From contig NMRA01000449.1 in NCBI GenBank assembly GCA_002633005.1, forward strand, positions 126,001-190,000: 64,000 nucleotides of DNA, in the 5' to 3' direction. This stretch comes from Phoronis australis (taxonomy: Eukaryota > Phoronida > Phoronidae). A program made the position numbers and the translations under genes. Position 1 is the stretch's first letter. Each line of letters starts with the position of its first letter. The notes beneath the pieces are model-generated. The model was not told the DNA's origin, did no database searches, and saw only the letters and a list, made by a program, of their open reading frames with translations. Of this stretch, positions 22,301 to 32,000 are shown one piece after another.

Positions 22301-24852
22301 AGATTAGTTCTCCGTGGCATTTTATCTTTGAAACTTTGGTCTCAACAGATCTTTAATAGGCCACTCTTACTGTAAAAGGTATCTTCACTGGGACCATTTC
22401 TCATTGTATGAAAGGACCAAGTGACTGTATTCAGTACTGCGTTACAAACCTTAGCAACCATTCCGTTCTCGGAATCTTATCTGTGACGTACATGCAATCG
22501 TTTTCATTGGGCCTGGAATCGTTCGCCTGACGCGCTAACGCGTAACACAGGAAGACGCTAACAACTGACAGGCTTCCGCGAGATGCGTGTAATCGTACGT
22601 CATTGGTTGCACTTCGTCAACTTCGCCGGTTCTGCCGGGTCAACCAGTTAAGCTGGCATCTGATTGGCATGTAAGCCGGGAGTCGTCATCGAGATGTCTT
22701 AGCCGACTGACCCGGCGGAAGGCGAAATCTGTCAAGTGCAGCCACTGCTGCTACCCAGTCTTTTAACGTTTACGCAACTGGGACAAAAGTTATCCAGTGG
22801 AAGTTTTAAAGTTAACACAACAGAACACTGAAGGGTTCTGGTCAACTACATGGTCTTCTTGTTGTGCTATCGTTTCCGCTTCAGATGGTAGTCGTTACAG
22901 CTGGCTGAAAATATAGTGGTGTGAACAAGAAAACCTGCCTGTAGAGGTGTTAGAAAATATGATACATTTTACCGTGGCCAGTCCAAGTATCACTCTCAAG
23001 GTCAGCAGTAAATACGGTCCAACAGTGTCTGGTTCATAACTGGCAGCCAGTGGTGTAAATACGGTACACAGGAGCGACAATGTCATGCCGACCATCATGA
23101 CAATTTTCCCGCCAAATCTTTCGGCAAGCCAACCAGACGGAACTTGAGTAACTATGTAGCCGTAGAAGAATGACGACAAAATGTAACCCTGTAGAGATTT
23201 GTCCCACTGAAATGTTCCGGGCTGGAATTAAAAACAAGATCATTCTGATTACAGAATAAGCTAATGGTTGGGGTCATCAAAGCTTGTGAGATTATACACT
23301 CGTTTTGTCGTGGAGACTTGCGTGGTGATCCAATCACCAGACTCGCTAAATGATAAACCCTGTAGTCCGCACATCTATGTTGCTACGCAGAGAGTGTTCT
23401 TAAGCGCCATTTACACAACAGTTCATTCACACGAAGCACCAACACGGGGTGAGTTGATACGTGACAGGCAACTATGTGCAAACACAAGTTGACACAAATG
23501 AGTTGTCCCCAAGATGTAAATTTTGTCACCAGCATTTGAGTAGAGCAACCTGCGTCCGATCATCGCCTCCCGTGTCAACTATACGTCTAAACGCGGAGCT
23601 GAAGCAAGGCAGATGCAATCATCTTACCTGCGCTTGCGCAATAGCGTACACAGGGGTGAACATTTTCGAGTCACATCTTAATACGCCTTTGTTTTTTACG
23701 TGTTTATTTCAACCGCTGACGATAACACGTTTTTCCTGACACTAAATATGTAAACACAGGAGTTAGAAGCGAGCAGTGGTTCCACGAGGATGAGCTTACT
23801 GCGCACACACCTATTGTGACAATTTTTTGGCCTGGAGATTTGTGGCAAAAGTCATCAACCGAAGACATGACATTGAACAGCACATTTCTCAGGTTTAAAC
23901 CCTAATGTTTAACTATTGCACTATTTAATGTGCCACTTGCTTGTACAATTAATTTCATTGCTTCTACTCCAGTTTGTTGTTTTTGTACATCAAATGATGC
24001 ACTTGAGGTACGGTTACAAAACAGCGATTTCTTGGTAAAGTTGGTGAACAAACCGAACAATTTCACTGGAAATTCTTTATACGCTACGATCCGTGGCCCT
24101 GGTTGGATGCTGAGGAAAGTACATAAAGGGTTTCATTGTTACACTCCATTATCTTTCGCATTTTGTTAACGCTCTTGGTTTTTATATTCAAAAATATTTC
24201 TAAGCCTGTCAGTTACGTGAAATGATAATTATTGATGAAAGAATTATTCATCTTTTTTTCTTCTGGCATAATTATGCACTATGATATGACTCTTATGCAA
24301 TTTGGTTGAAAAACGGTGGAATTGCGAAAAGTTTTATTGACAGCAAAAAGGCTTTTCAAATTGTCCTAGTGTTAAACTTATTTCGTATCTACAAACCGAG
24401 CATTCCTTCCTAAGCCCTGCATTCCATAACAAGAACCAACTCCGGAACAAACGATCACAAACAAATCTTGCGCATGTGCAGGGCAACCTCAGTTGGCATA
24501 CCATGTCTGGAGATTGATGATTTTATCAAATAATTACAAGTACACGAATGGAATAGCGTCGCCACTATATGTAAAAACCACCTAGACGAAGATCAACAGC
24601 AAATTTTCCCGGAGACTTGAGTTTTACGAATTCTCACCTTAAATTCTTTATCGGACACGTTTGCTTCTACACAGTTTTCGTGTATAGTTACGGAGTCGTT
24701 TCCACCATCATTTGACGAGTTCTGAGGCGCCACCATGCAGACCATAGCCACACTAAGATTTATTCTGACCATGTATACCACGGTGAAGCAATAGAGCCCT
24801 ATAACCGCCATGAGATAACGACATGACGTCCACGTAGGTATTGGGCCTGGAA
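10148..24852 (-). CDS. SLC17-family anion transporter (sialin/VGLUT-like), nine exons, 5' exon missing
   Basis: Nine minus-strand exons join with consistent phases and GT-AG introns into about 493 residues, close to the 495 of human sialin (SLC17A5). Order: 24,852-24,638; 23,221-22,973; 21,472-21,289; 18,968-18,838; 16,025-15,882; 14,788-14,656; 13,539-13,389; 10,572-10,482; 10,330-10,148. SLC17 proteins are major-facilitator-type carriers of organic anions (sialic acid, glutamate, nucleotides, urate) or phosphate, often on lysosomal or vesicle membranes. Family marks in order are RINLSVAM in TM1, FFYGY..TQ.P.GWLAERFG in TM2, FPAMHDLWGKWAP.FER, YDSPAQHPRI, VAHF..NWG.YTLLT.LPTY and NH.DLAPRYAG..FGI.NT. 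The usual Glu of TM4 is absent (GLATAVSFPAMH). The initiator Met lies in an unlocated upstream exon that must end in phase 1. Exact substrate cannot be assigned. Confidence 0.95.
10482..10572 (-). CDS. SLC17 exon: TM11
   Basis: One base completes the split Arg of APR, followed by YAGVLFGITNTAATIPGMVA and PSAVSALTPN, with donor AAC|GTGAGT. This is the conserved (Y/F)AG.L.GI.NT...IPG..AP segment of the family. The next intron is only 151 bases. Confidence 0.95.
13389..13539 (-). CDS. SLC17 exon: TM9-TM10
   Basis: The acceptor TTTTTCTTCAG and the strong donor AG|GTAAGC bound the exon. It encodes ALIIPGIFMVSTSAM, a helix VVLLTAGIAFTSLC, and SGYMVNHVDLAPR, the well-conserved NH.D.AP motif that starts the last third of SLC17 proteins. 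It enters with two bases and leaves with two. The plus-strand frame over this segment is only its shadow. Confidence 0.94.
13981..14069. repeat. Hairpin-forming segment in an SLC17 intron
   Basis: GATTAGAAGGCAGACCAGGCG (13,997 on) pairs imperfectly with CGGCTGATCTGCCTAATCT (14,051-14,069), and GCGTTCAC at the left pairs with GTGAACGC at 14,035-14,042. A related string, AATCAGAAGACA, recurs near 14,086 and 14,334. This suggests a decayed palindromic element. Confidence 0.45.
14656..14788 (-). CDS. SLC17 exon: TM8
   Basis: The acceptor TATCCATTTCAG precedes NGLLSALPYICMFVASL, then FFGYVVDLVREKTSISTTVV and RKVVQSLG, with donor G|GTATGG. NG..SALPY and the G...D hairpin before the next helix are family features. 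It ends in phase 1. Confidence 0.94.
15882..16025 (-). CDS. SLC17 exon: TM7
   Basis: Forty-eight codons, phase 0 at both ends, with a textbook donor TCG|GTAAGT. The sequence IPWKSIFTCGPVYAMI runs into VAHFCNNWGNYTLLTSLPTY and MKEVLKFDIKS, matching SLC17 TM7 almost word for word. Confidence 0.95.
16132..16245 (-). repeat. Dispersed repeat, copy shared with 34,263-34,377
   Basis: Read on the minus strand, it starts at a TAGCGGAGTTGCAACGCCGC string, passes GGTTAAGCCGGTAAACAAGT and ends near a CAGGGAGGT string. It matches 34,263-34,377 closely in opposite orientation. One frame stays open in both copies (RRHIG.GSECCIVVKPVNKY). A fragment (GTTGCAACTCCGCTATTAG) lies near 36,256. Confidence 0.75.
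16387..17062. mobile_element. Foldback transposon with 8-bp target-site duplication
   Basis: The two halves are inverted copies of each other (roughly 80% alike by eye over some 300 bases), with the centre near 16,725. The ends are CACAGGCGTCCTC and its inverse. The element is flanked by GTTGTGTT at 16,379-16,386 and again at 17,063-17,070. An 8-bp duplication is usual for hAT and P-type elements. It lies in the SLC17 intron between the exons at 15,882-16,025 and 18,838-18,968, next to the repeat at 16,132-16,245. The open frames within both arms are mirror images of the same sequence. I do not recognise their product. Confidence 0.85.
17226..18054 (-). other. Two long overlapping open frames, origin unknown
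   Basis: Two different minus-strand frames stay open together, for 199 codons (17,825-17,226) and 238 codons (18,054-17,338). The products are rich in His, Ser, Leu and Pro with no recognisable domain. Double opening across 700 bases is unusual in this AT-rich setting, but it can arise when the plus strand is purine-rich, which it visibly is here. It lies inside an SLC17 intron. I do not call it a gene. Confidence 0.25.
18190..18690 (+). repeat. Diverged repeat, related to 41,803-42,260
   Basis: Shared landmarks in the same order are TACAAAACTGTA, CCATTAATTGGG / CTATTAATTGGG, AAAGAAAGATACAT, ATGAAATTTC.AAAACG, AAAGTCCTATTTTT and AAAAGTGGAA. The copies are diverged with small insertions and deletions, as expected for an old interspersed element. 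No coding frame or terminal structure is apparent. Confidence 0.7.
18838..18968 (-). CDS. SLC17 exon: TM6 and YDSPAQHPRI loop
   Basis: The acceptor CTGTTTTAG and donor AAG|GTATTT bound the exon. It completes a split Ala codon and then encodes TM6 (FNFLLIIVWWIFIY). This is followed by the family-diagnostic DSPAQHPRITEAERKFIEES, which begins the central cytosolic loop. It ends in phase 0. Confidence 0.94.
19139..19712. other. GC-richer block open in several frames
   Basis: This block stands out from its surroundings by higher G+C and by long openings on both strands: 156 codons on plus from 19,242, and 138 and 103 codons on minus. The predicted products are Arg/Pro/Gln-rich without a recognisable domain. 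It contains GGCCCTT strings near both ends. It is probably an inserted element inside the SLC17 intron rather than a gene. Confidence 0.3.
21289..21472 (-). CDS. SLC17 exon: TM4 end, cytosolic signature, TM5
   Basis: The acceptor GTATGCAG precedes AVSFPAMHDLWGKWAP. The exon leaves with one base before donor GTTTGC. It contains the conserved FPAMH, the W.KWAP.FER.KL cytosolic signature and TM5 (FCYAGTMVGNVVTLSGSGIL), then GGWPSIFYVS. Joined to the previous exon it gives GLATAVSF, where sialin and VGLUTs have Glu (GLGEGVTF-like). Confidence 0.95.
21951..22012 (+). repeat. Repeat with CRE-like palindrome, copy 1
   Basis: ACTTATTCGCTGGATGAGTT is followed by GTTGCATGACGTCATG and AACAATAGCATG. A close copy is at 41,431-41,493. 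The palindrome TGACGTCA matches the CREB/ATF site, and a second GACGTCATGCA lies just upstream at about 21,904 in inverted context. Confidence 0.65.
22619..22727. repeat. Palindromic element related to 61,521-61,655
   Basis: CTTCGCCGGTTCTGCCGGGT at the left faces TGACCCGGCGGAAGGCGAA at the right, forming inverted ends. Between them is CATCTGATTGG..., and after them TCAAGTGCAGCCA. The same order of strings occurs downstream of 61,520, so this is a dispersed miniature element lying between two SLC17 exons. Confidence 0.6.
22973..23221 (-). CDS. SLC17 exon: TM2 to start of TM4
   Basis: The acceptor TTAATTCCAG precedes PGTFQWDKSLQGYIL. The donor is ACG|GTAAAA, and both ends are phase 0. It holds the most typical segment of the family, FFYGYIVTQVPSGWLAERFG, then TM3 (VMMVGMTLSLLCTVF) and the start of TM4 (LTLRVILGLAT). 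The QW...Q.G.IL.SFFYGY lead-in is standard SLC17. Confidence 0.95.
24638..24852 (-). CDS. SLC17 exon (first located): TM1 and luminal loop
   Basis: The acceptor TGTTTCAG precedes 24,852 and the donor AAG|GTGAGA follows 24,638. The exon enters with two bases completing a split codon and leaves in phase 0. It encodes the pre-TM1 segment (WTSCRYLMAV), TM1 with the family motif VYMVRINLSVAM, and a luminal loop. That loop has three N-glycosylation sequons (NSS, NDS, NVS), which fits the large glycosylated first loop of sialin and VGLUTs. The TM1 Arg needed for anion transport in this family is present. There is an in-frame Met at 24,811, but the residues before it are conserved family sequence, so it is not the likely start. 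Confidence 0.93.
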
Positions 24853-25032
24853 CTGAAACACGATAGTTGTAACGTCAGGAGTTGTTATGTAAACCCTCTT
24901 AAACAGCAAATATTTTGTAAGTTTTTTGAATTTTTAAAAGGATACTGCTATTAATACAATCTTAGCCATCGAGAATTGAAAGTTTGCATGAAACATAAAG
25001 TAGTTACACCTAACTTCAATGGTCACGTTGAG
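24853..25032 (-). other. Upstream flank of the first located SLC17 exon
   Basis: Intronic by inference, because the exon at 24,638-24,852 begins mid-codon behind a clear acceptor. The missing N-terminal exon and promoter must lie at higher coordinates. I could not identify them. Confidence 0.5.
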
Positions 25033-25098
25033 GGATCCCGCATTTTGAGAACCAGCTTGATGCGAGTTATTCAATACAGATTCTCAATATTCGGGACC
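25033..25098. repeat. Short palindromic element, 'TTTGAGAACC' family, copy 2
   Basis: GGATCCCGCATTTTGAGAAC at the left faces GATTCTCAATATTCGGGACC at the right, inverted ends separated by about 27 bases. It is the shortest and clearest of the three copies. Confidence 0.7.
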
Positions 25099-28000
25099 TT
25101 TGTGACAATTACCCACATCCGAATTGAATATTCCTTGCTTGAAGTTAAAATTCCATTAACAAAATTTCCACAAGATTTCTTTTGGCAAAAGGTAACGTTT
25201 TTGCATAATGAAGTAGGCGGAACAACGAAGGAAAAATTTCGTTGCCAATAATCGAACACTGAGTATCAGTCCCAAAATATGCGTAAATAATTGTTTGGTA
25301 AAGTTAAACGAGTACCATGAGTACAAATGGTACATATATTTGAATTTAAGCAAGCTTGGTGAACAAATGTGTTTACTTGACTTTCTGATGCAATACAACG
25401 AGAATTCTAAGTTCTGCCGAATTTCTGAATTGATAGACGGTAGCGTGTGTTCAGTTATAAACAAGTTGTTGAATAAAAGGTACAGGGAAAGGACGAAACA
25501 TCCAAAAATAAGAATTTAAGACATAGACATAGACATAAACCATTCAAAGGACACTTTAATAACAATTTTCTTTGGCAAATGCATTATTTCGAATAAAGTC
25601 GTGCGTATGCGGCCATCGCACGGTAAATTCATAAAACAAGCGTAATTTTACTAAAATTGTATTGTCTGACTTACAGAAATGTTAATAAAATGACACATAT
25701 GCCCTTATGTGTTGGGGGCATTCTTATTTGTCTTATATTTTCTGTTGAAATTTAGTTACCTGTGCATGTAATTACTTAAAAATCCATGTCATCCTAATAC
25801 ATGAAAGTAAGCAAATAGCAAAACAACCATTCACGCCCAGGCAAAGTTACACTACGAGAGAGCAGCCACAAGCTGTCCTCCAACAAGTGGCAGAGGTTAC
25901 CTTTTGGGTGAATGAACTTACCCTAAACCAGTTTGAGCACAGAGTACTCCTGTTAAGCAGAGTGGACAACCGTCTCTGGATAGTTCATTAGATATAGGCT
26001 TAGGCCATAACTCCAATGTAGAAGAAACGATGCACTTTTGACATTTGCATACATTTTGTTATAAGCAGTCCAGTGCTTTGCTTTTTGATAAACCCTTATC
26101 GGTGATACAACAAAATAAAATTGTTTCACAACAGCACACGAGAAACGCAGTGCTGTTTATAACCATGCCACTGCTCACAGGAAAAAAATGTAACGACTGT
26201 TAATTATGATCACACATTCATATGTAACGGTCAAAGATATCACCGTTTCTTTTGCATATCGTTTATGCCAAGTTGGCTGGCACTGACACGGATTCCTAGA
26301 GAACAAGTCTTGGCTACTGGAGGGAATTTTGAGTAGTCATGTAAGGAAGTAGACTGAAAGATGAGTTATGCAACGTCTAAAACTAAATGTATAAAGCTTT
26401 GAAATTGTTGCTGGTAATCATGCTAAACCAGTATACAGAATGCAGCCATCTATCACTCTATAGTAATATTGCTGGATTAATTACCTGTATCTTTGTCTTG
26501 CTCGCTCTTGTGGACACGACCGTATCTGACTAAAATTTTTGTAAGACTTTCAATAAAATCACATGAACTTTATCATGTACTAATGGTGTGTGCCCAGAGC
26601 ACGTGACATGCTTCAAGTTTCGGAAAATACGTCTGCATGGTTTTTAAGTTCGATATTTTCTAATGTCTTTTAGTTCTGATAAAAAAGACGAGGACCATAT
26701 GTGGTTGAAAATTTTACATACATGTTGGTATTTTTATTAGTAGATTCGTACAAAATACCGTCATGCGGAAATTGACGAATGTCGTATGGAAGGAACTAAT
26801 TGGCTCAGACGATAGAGTTTGAGGCAAGTCGAGTTACTGATAGAACACGGTGATTTCGTTAGTAACCTAATATGTTATGTTGAGAGTACGTGCTTTGCTC
26901 TTATTCATACCAGTGCAATACAGCAGTGGATATACACCGCACGCGTTTATTCGTGAATCACGCTTAGATTAGTACTGTGATGGATTCATTGCAGCTTGAA
27001 GTGTTAATTTGAGAACACGTGCAATATGCTTCTTCATAAAAGTGCCTTCCAGCCGTTGCTTCACAATGCAACCACATTTCCGGAAGTGGCAAAAGAAGAA
27101 CAGAATCTAGATTATAATCTACCGCGAGTATAAAAGCAAAAACGGCAACAGTGAGAAGAACTTCCGGATTCACAAGTGCATTGTTCAGTACAGAGACGAT
27201 TGCAAGGCAGTCACTAATTTCAGTATGATCAAGTGCAGCGCACGAGCACTCAAAACGTTGCCAGGTTGCTATAATATCCATCATTGTACATGTACTTGTT
27301 TCAGCGACACTTCCGCTCTACGCGTGCATGGCACAACGACGATTGCAACGCCTCTAATGAACGAGCGCAAGGCACACGTTCTCAAAGGAACACGTTGGCG
27401 TTCCATACCTAGCAACCGTCAGCTTGGTGTGCAGATATAAAATAACCAATTACAACTTCTAGGACTAGGACATAAGTTCACCCTTGTTGTGTCCAGTTGA
27501 AGCGTGAGTTGCTGGCCCGCTGGAACTCATTCAGTCATATGTGAGCCCATGGTCTACATTCTTTTCTTGGAAAGCAGCTTGGAATTATATCCGACATTTT
27601 TTGTTCTACTTAAATAGGAACTCAACATTTTAATAGCTATAGTGTTTATTACTCTGTACTTGAGTACATTATGGTTTGATGACTGTCTTACCCCAGTTTG
27701 CCTGTGATAACCCCAGTTTTAAAGTTATCAAAGAACCTAAAATTGTGTAAATTTTGCCAAATTCAGGGCCTCGTACATTCATCTCACAAATGGCTGATCA
27801 TATTCGTATGAAACTTTCATATTCTACACTTTATGCATCGTTGTCCGATAAGCTTTTAGGAATTGGTTGAAAGGCTACACTTATCAATGACGGACTACTA
27901 AAAATAGGAATTGACTGTAATTGTGTGATCTGTACCGTACCTATTATGTTGAATAAAAAATAGGAATTTCATGATGTTCATGAAAAACCTCAAACCAATA

Positions 28001-28955
28001 CGAAATGATACTTAAGAAAAATGTACCAATGTTTTGAGATTTCATCTTGCACATTTAGATCACATCAAGTTTGTTCGTGAAGCTTATTTTGCTATCGAGA
28101 TACATTTTTGTTAAGATTTACCAAATGCATGACCTCGTGACCGCATTTACAGGAAGAAGTGTAAAAAGTCAAACATATAATTCTACAGTTTTCTGCTTTC
28201 AGATAATACATACTTTTAGTGAGTTAAAGTGTGCAATTTTGCAGATATTAGGCTAAACACACAGGCATGTCGGCAAGGTCCTACACAACCTTAGAAGTTT
28301 TTGTATGAACTGAGGGGGGCTTTAGCCTACCACATTTTTCATTGCTGCGTCCCCCATGATAATGTCTCATTCTGAAGTGACGAATAAGCCCGATGAGGGT
28401 TGAGTACAGATTGTTATTACAGTTCAACTGTTGCTGGAATTAATGAACAATGTTCTTGCCATTACAAAAACCGAAGACTACATTACTCTACTAGACCATG
28501 GTATAAGAGATTAAACTTGTGTTGTTTTCGAACTTAAGTGGAACAGAAGATGTCAAAAATGACTTTGAAGTCGAGTTCGGAGATTAAACCCTGTGCTTTC
28601 AAATCCTATTTGTTGATTTTGACCTTGATCAAGACAAATAATCGGTATCAAGCCCACACGATAAGACAAGGCGCAACAACACGTATTTCAATATTGCTTG
28701 ACAACTTGCGCTTTTGTCGTTGAACTCTTGAACCAGCACACACAGAACGATTGCTTACGATCAACATTGGTGGCAAGGAAAATTCGTATCGTTTGCGCTG
28801 GCCTTTCGTAAAACCGTGAAGAACATGATATGTGGTAGGTGAAGTTGATTGGTCTAGTTTCGTCGTGTTGTCCAGCCCAGCAACACGAGCACGTTTGCGG
28901 CCATTTGCAAATGTAGTAAAATCTTAATCTCGATAAAGCAATAGCCCCTTACAGT
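25099..28955. other. No gene seen
   Basis: AT-rich DNA. There is a short (ACATAG)3 run at 25,519-25,537. The minus-strand frame at 26,964-27,284 has a hydrophobic stretch (VLLTVAVFAFILAV) but no splice sites or homology I can name. The SLC17 5' exon may lie here or beyond. Confidence 0.45.
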
Positions 28956-29066
28956 GGTCCCGGATGCTGAGAACCAGTTTGGTGCCCGTTATTCGGTGGA
29001 GAAAACTGGATCCCGGATTTTCGCAACCAATTATTAAGAGCAGAAAAGTGGTTCTCAAATGCGGAA
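28956..29066. repeat. Short palindromic element, 'TTTGAGAACC' family, copy 3
   Basis: GGTCCCGGATGCTGAGAACC at the left faces GGTTCTCAAATGCGGAAC at the right. An extra direct copy of the left end (GGATCCCGGATTTTCGCAAC) sits inside near 29,009, so this copy seems to carry a partial internal duplication. Confidence 0.65.
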
Positions 29067-32000
29067 CACATGTAAGTGGCTTACCTCAATAATTTATTGT
29101 TATCAGTGTTTTTCCATGTTTGTATTTTCTAGCTAAGTCGATGTACAGAGCGAATTGCAGCATCATCAGACCTTTACGCCAAAATTGAACTTAGATCATT
29201 TAAACATGTTATGGCAGAACATTTATGATATCATTAATCATAAAAAACATGCTTTGCTATTTTCTGGTGGTGGCTGATCGTCGAGGTGTTGCGAGAAGAA
29301 TAGATTTAACAATGTCATAGGAGCGGTGCATAGCTCTAAACAATTGAAAGACTTTTGTAGGTTTTGTGTCATTATCTGCATCTGTATTTGCGTTTGCTAG
29401 TGAAGTATAAACCTGTAAAAAATTATACCCGGAAATATTACGTCAAAAGAGTTACCATCACTTTAAAAGCAGTCTTCAGCAATATTGAAAATGCTTTCTG
29501 GTTGATTAATTTTAAATACTGTAGTTACTTTTTATTATTCGATGTACAATACAAGCTCAAAAGTATCAAACACTCTCTCATGCAAAAATGGGATACACCA
29601 AGGGGTTTGCGTTGCTTTCATTGTCATAACTGAAAACATTTTGAAAACTACAGAGTTAGATAAGTTGTCGCACATTTCTTGTGAAATGTGTGTTGTCCCC
29701 GAGATGTACTAACCTTTCTTCTCTGTTTGTTGCATGGTTTCATCGGATGTGTAGTTGAAGCACAAGTCAAGGTGACTTCACGCCAGACCCTGTATTTATC
29801 CAATGTCAAGTGTGTCGGTGTAATCTTTATATTATTGCAGGTCGAGATAAGAGAGCGACATGTTGAGATGTAAGTTTCATACTAGGCGGCGTTTCACACA
29901 GCACACATTAACCGGTAGTTGGTCGGGTCCCTAGCTCTGTCTGGAGGACCCACTGGCAACGTGACCAAGGTTATCTTGAATACTTGAATTTGCCGAGATA
30001 AAGTTACATAAATTGTCATATCGGAGCATGAATGTTGGCCTAACCGAAAGCCTAACTACAATAGAGGTTCAACAGCTTCATATACATGTACGAGCTTGAC
30101 ATCACCACCAGGTGGTGTTTGTGGAGCTCAAGATCTGAAGCTTCGCAAGATATGTTACAAGCTTATACCCCAATATGACTTCCACTGAAGTGATTTGGAT
30201 GCATGGCATGTAAATCCCCTTAATTCTTTTTATTTCATTTTAATGATTTAATGAAGCCAATTCATCGCACCGTTTGAATCGTCAGTGGATAAGCGCTCCT
30301 GATGCGCCCCAATCGACATCAATCTTCACGGCCCGGTGAAGACCTTAGAAAAATATCAAGCGCAACATACAAGAAAGTCCAAAAACCTTCCCGCCCTTCA
30401 GGCCGTGCGTCATAGCTCTTGCCTTTCCATCCTGTGACCATGTCATGAGGGCAATTTCATTTAGCCTGCGTGGCCAGATATGTCGTCAAACGCTTGATAT
30501 TTGAAAAGTTGCCGCATTTTAAAGCGTTACTACAATGGATTTGTGCACTTTTTGAGGTTTTGTATCGTTTTTAAAAATTCGTAACCTAAAATCTAACTAA
30601 ACAAGCATTCATTTCGGAATAGATTGGGAAATTTTGAATTTTAAAGAAAATTAATTATTTTTCTCGCACGTTTTGTCATCAGTGGAAGACGTTGATCAGT
30701 TGGCGGATAATTGTGATATTGTATGTTACTAGATATGGCTTGACGGGTTTATAAAGGCTGGTACGTAGATGGGGATGAAGACGACACTCAGGCCAAAGGT
30801 GAAACAAGTAATGAGTGAGACATCGCCATATCGGTAGACTGCGTGTTTGAGGTCTCACGAGCTCAACCCTACTGCACCGGCGTTTTTGACGAGTGAAGCC
30901 GAGTCGGAGTTTACCGGTAATCAGCCTGTATACAGTCCAGATTTCTGAGCTGACATTTCTGAGTGATAATTATAGCCTTTTGTCGAATGCGATTTTATTT
31001 TCTAACCACTTAGGTGTCGTGAAATGTGAAAATGTATTTATCCCATACGCGTTGAATCTGTCGAGGGAAATACGGCCATGTAATAACGTTTTTCGTATTC
31101 ACCTCCCGCACTACTTCAACAGTGACCTCTGACATGGAAAGTTCAAAAGGTAGGCCAATGTCGATTCGATCACCAAATTTTCTGAAAATAGTTTAAAGTA
31201 ATACAATTATATCAGTGTAAATAACGCTCAACACACAATCAGGTTTCAATCGTAACATCTGGAACAGGACTGTTAATTATATGACAGTTCTGTCTCAGTT
31301 TTCATTTGCTAAATATTTTATCGTTTGCAACTCAGGTGCCGATTGCTCGGTAACTACAATAGCAAATATCGTTGTTATTTAACAATTTTCAGGAGATGTT
31401 ACAAGTTCAGTGAAACGTTACCCTTGTTTTCATCTTTGGTATCTCTTTTCAAGTAATAAATCGTCACATTTAAAACTGTTTCTTTTACTATACAAAACTT
31501 GCAGCCTAACGCGCAAGTACATACATATAGGATGTGATCCGTCAGGTGAACAGTCTGAGTGAAGTATTTAAAAATCTGCGGAAAAAAATGAAAGAAACTT
31601 AGGAATTCGAAGCGTATGGGATAAATACAAAACGTACCTCGATTGGCGTACATGAACTAATATCCCACGAGACATTATTCTCGGTCGGTACGCGGAATAA
31701 TGTGTATGTATCCAACTGTAAATCTATAACTGAAATTTTTACTTTGACTGTCAAAGCCCCATCGCTAATAACGGCCATGTTGATTTTACTTTTTCGAAAG
31801 CCGTGTGCGTTTGTCAGGAATGAGCTGCAGTTTATTCTGGTAAATGATACTCGTTTCTGTCTTATATGTTAAAAATTATGAAAGCTCTATACCGTTGTGA
31901 TTTGTCGATTATTTCGGTCCAATATCTATGTGCCATCTTGGACTATTTGCCCGACATCTACATTCCATTTTCTACAATTGGGCCTTTGACGTAGCTAGCA

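Noticed and set aside
24593-24811. Met at 24,811 as the SLC17 start codon
   Set aside because: Residues before it (PTWTSCRYL) continue the family's pre-TM1 sequence, and a clear splice acceptor lies upstream, so the start is in an earlier exon.
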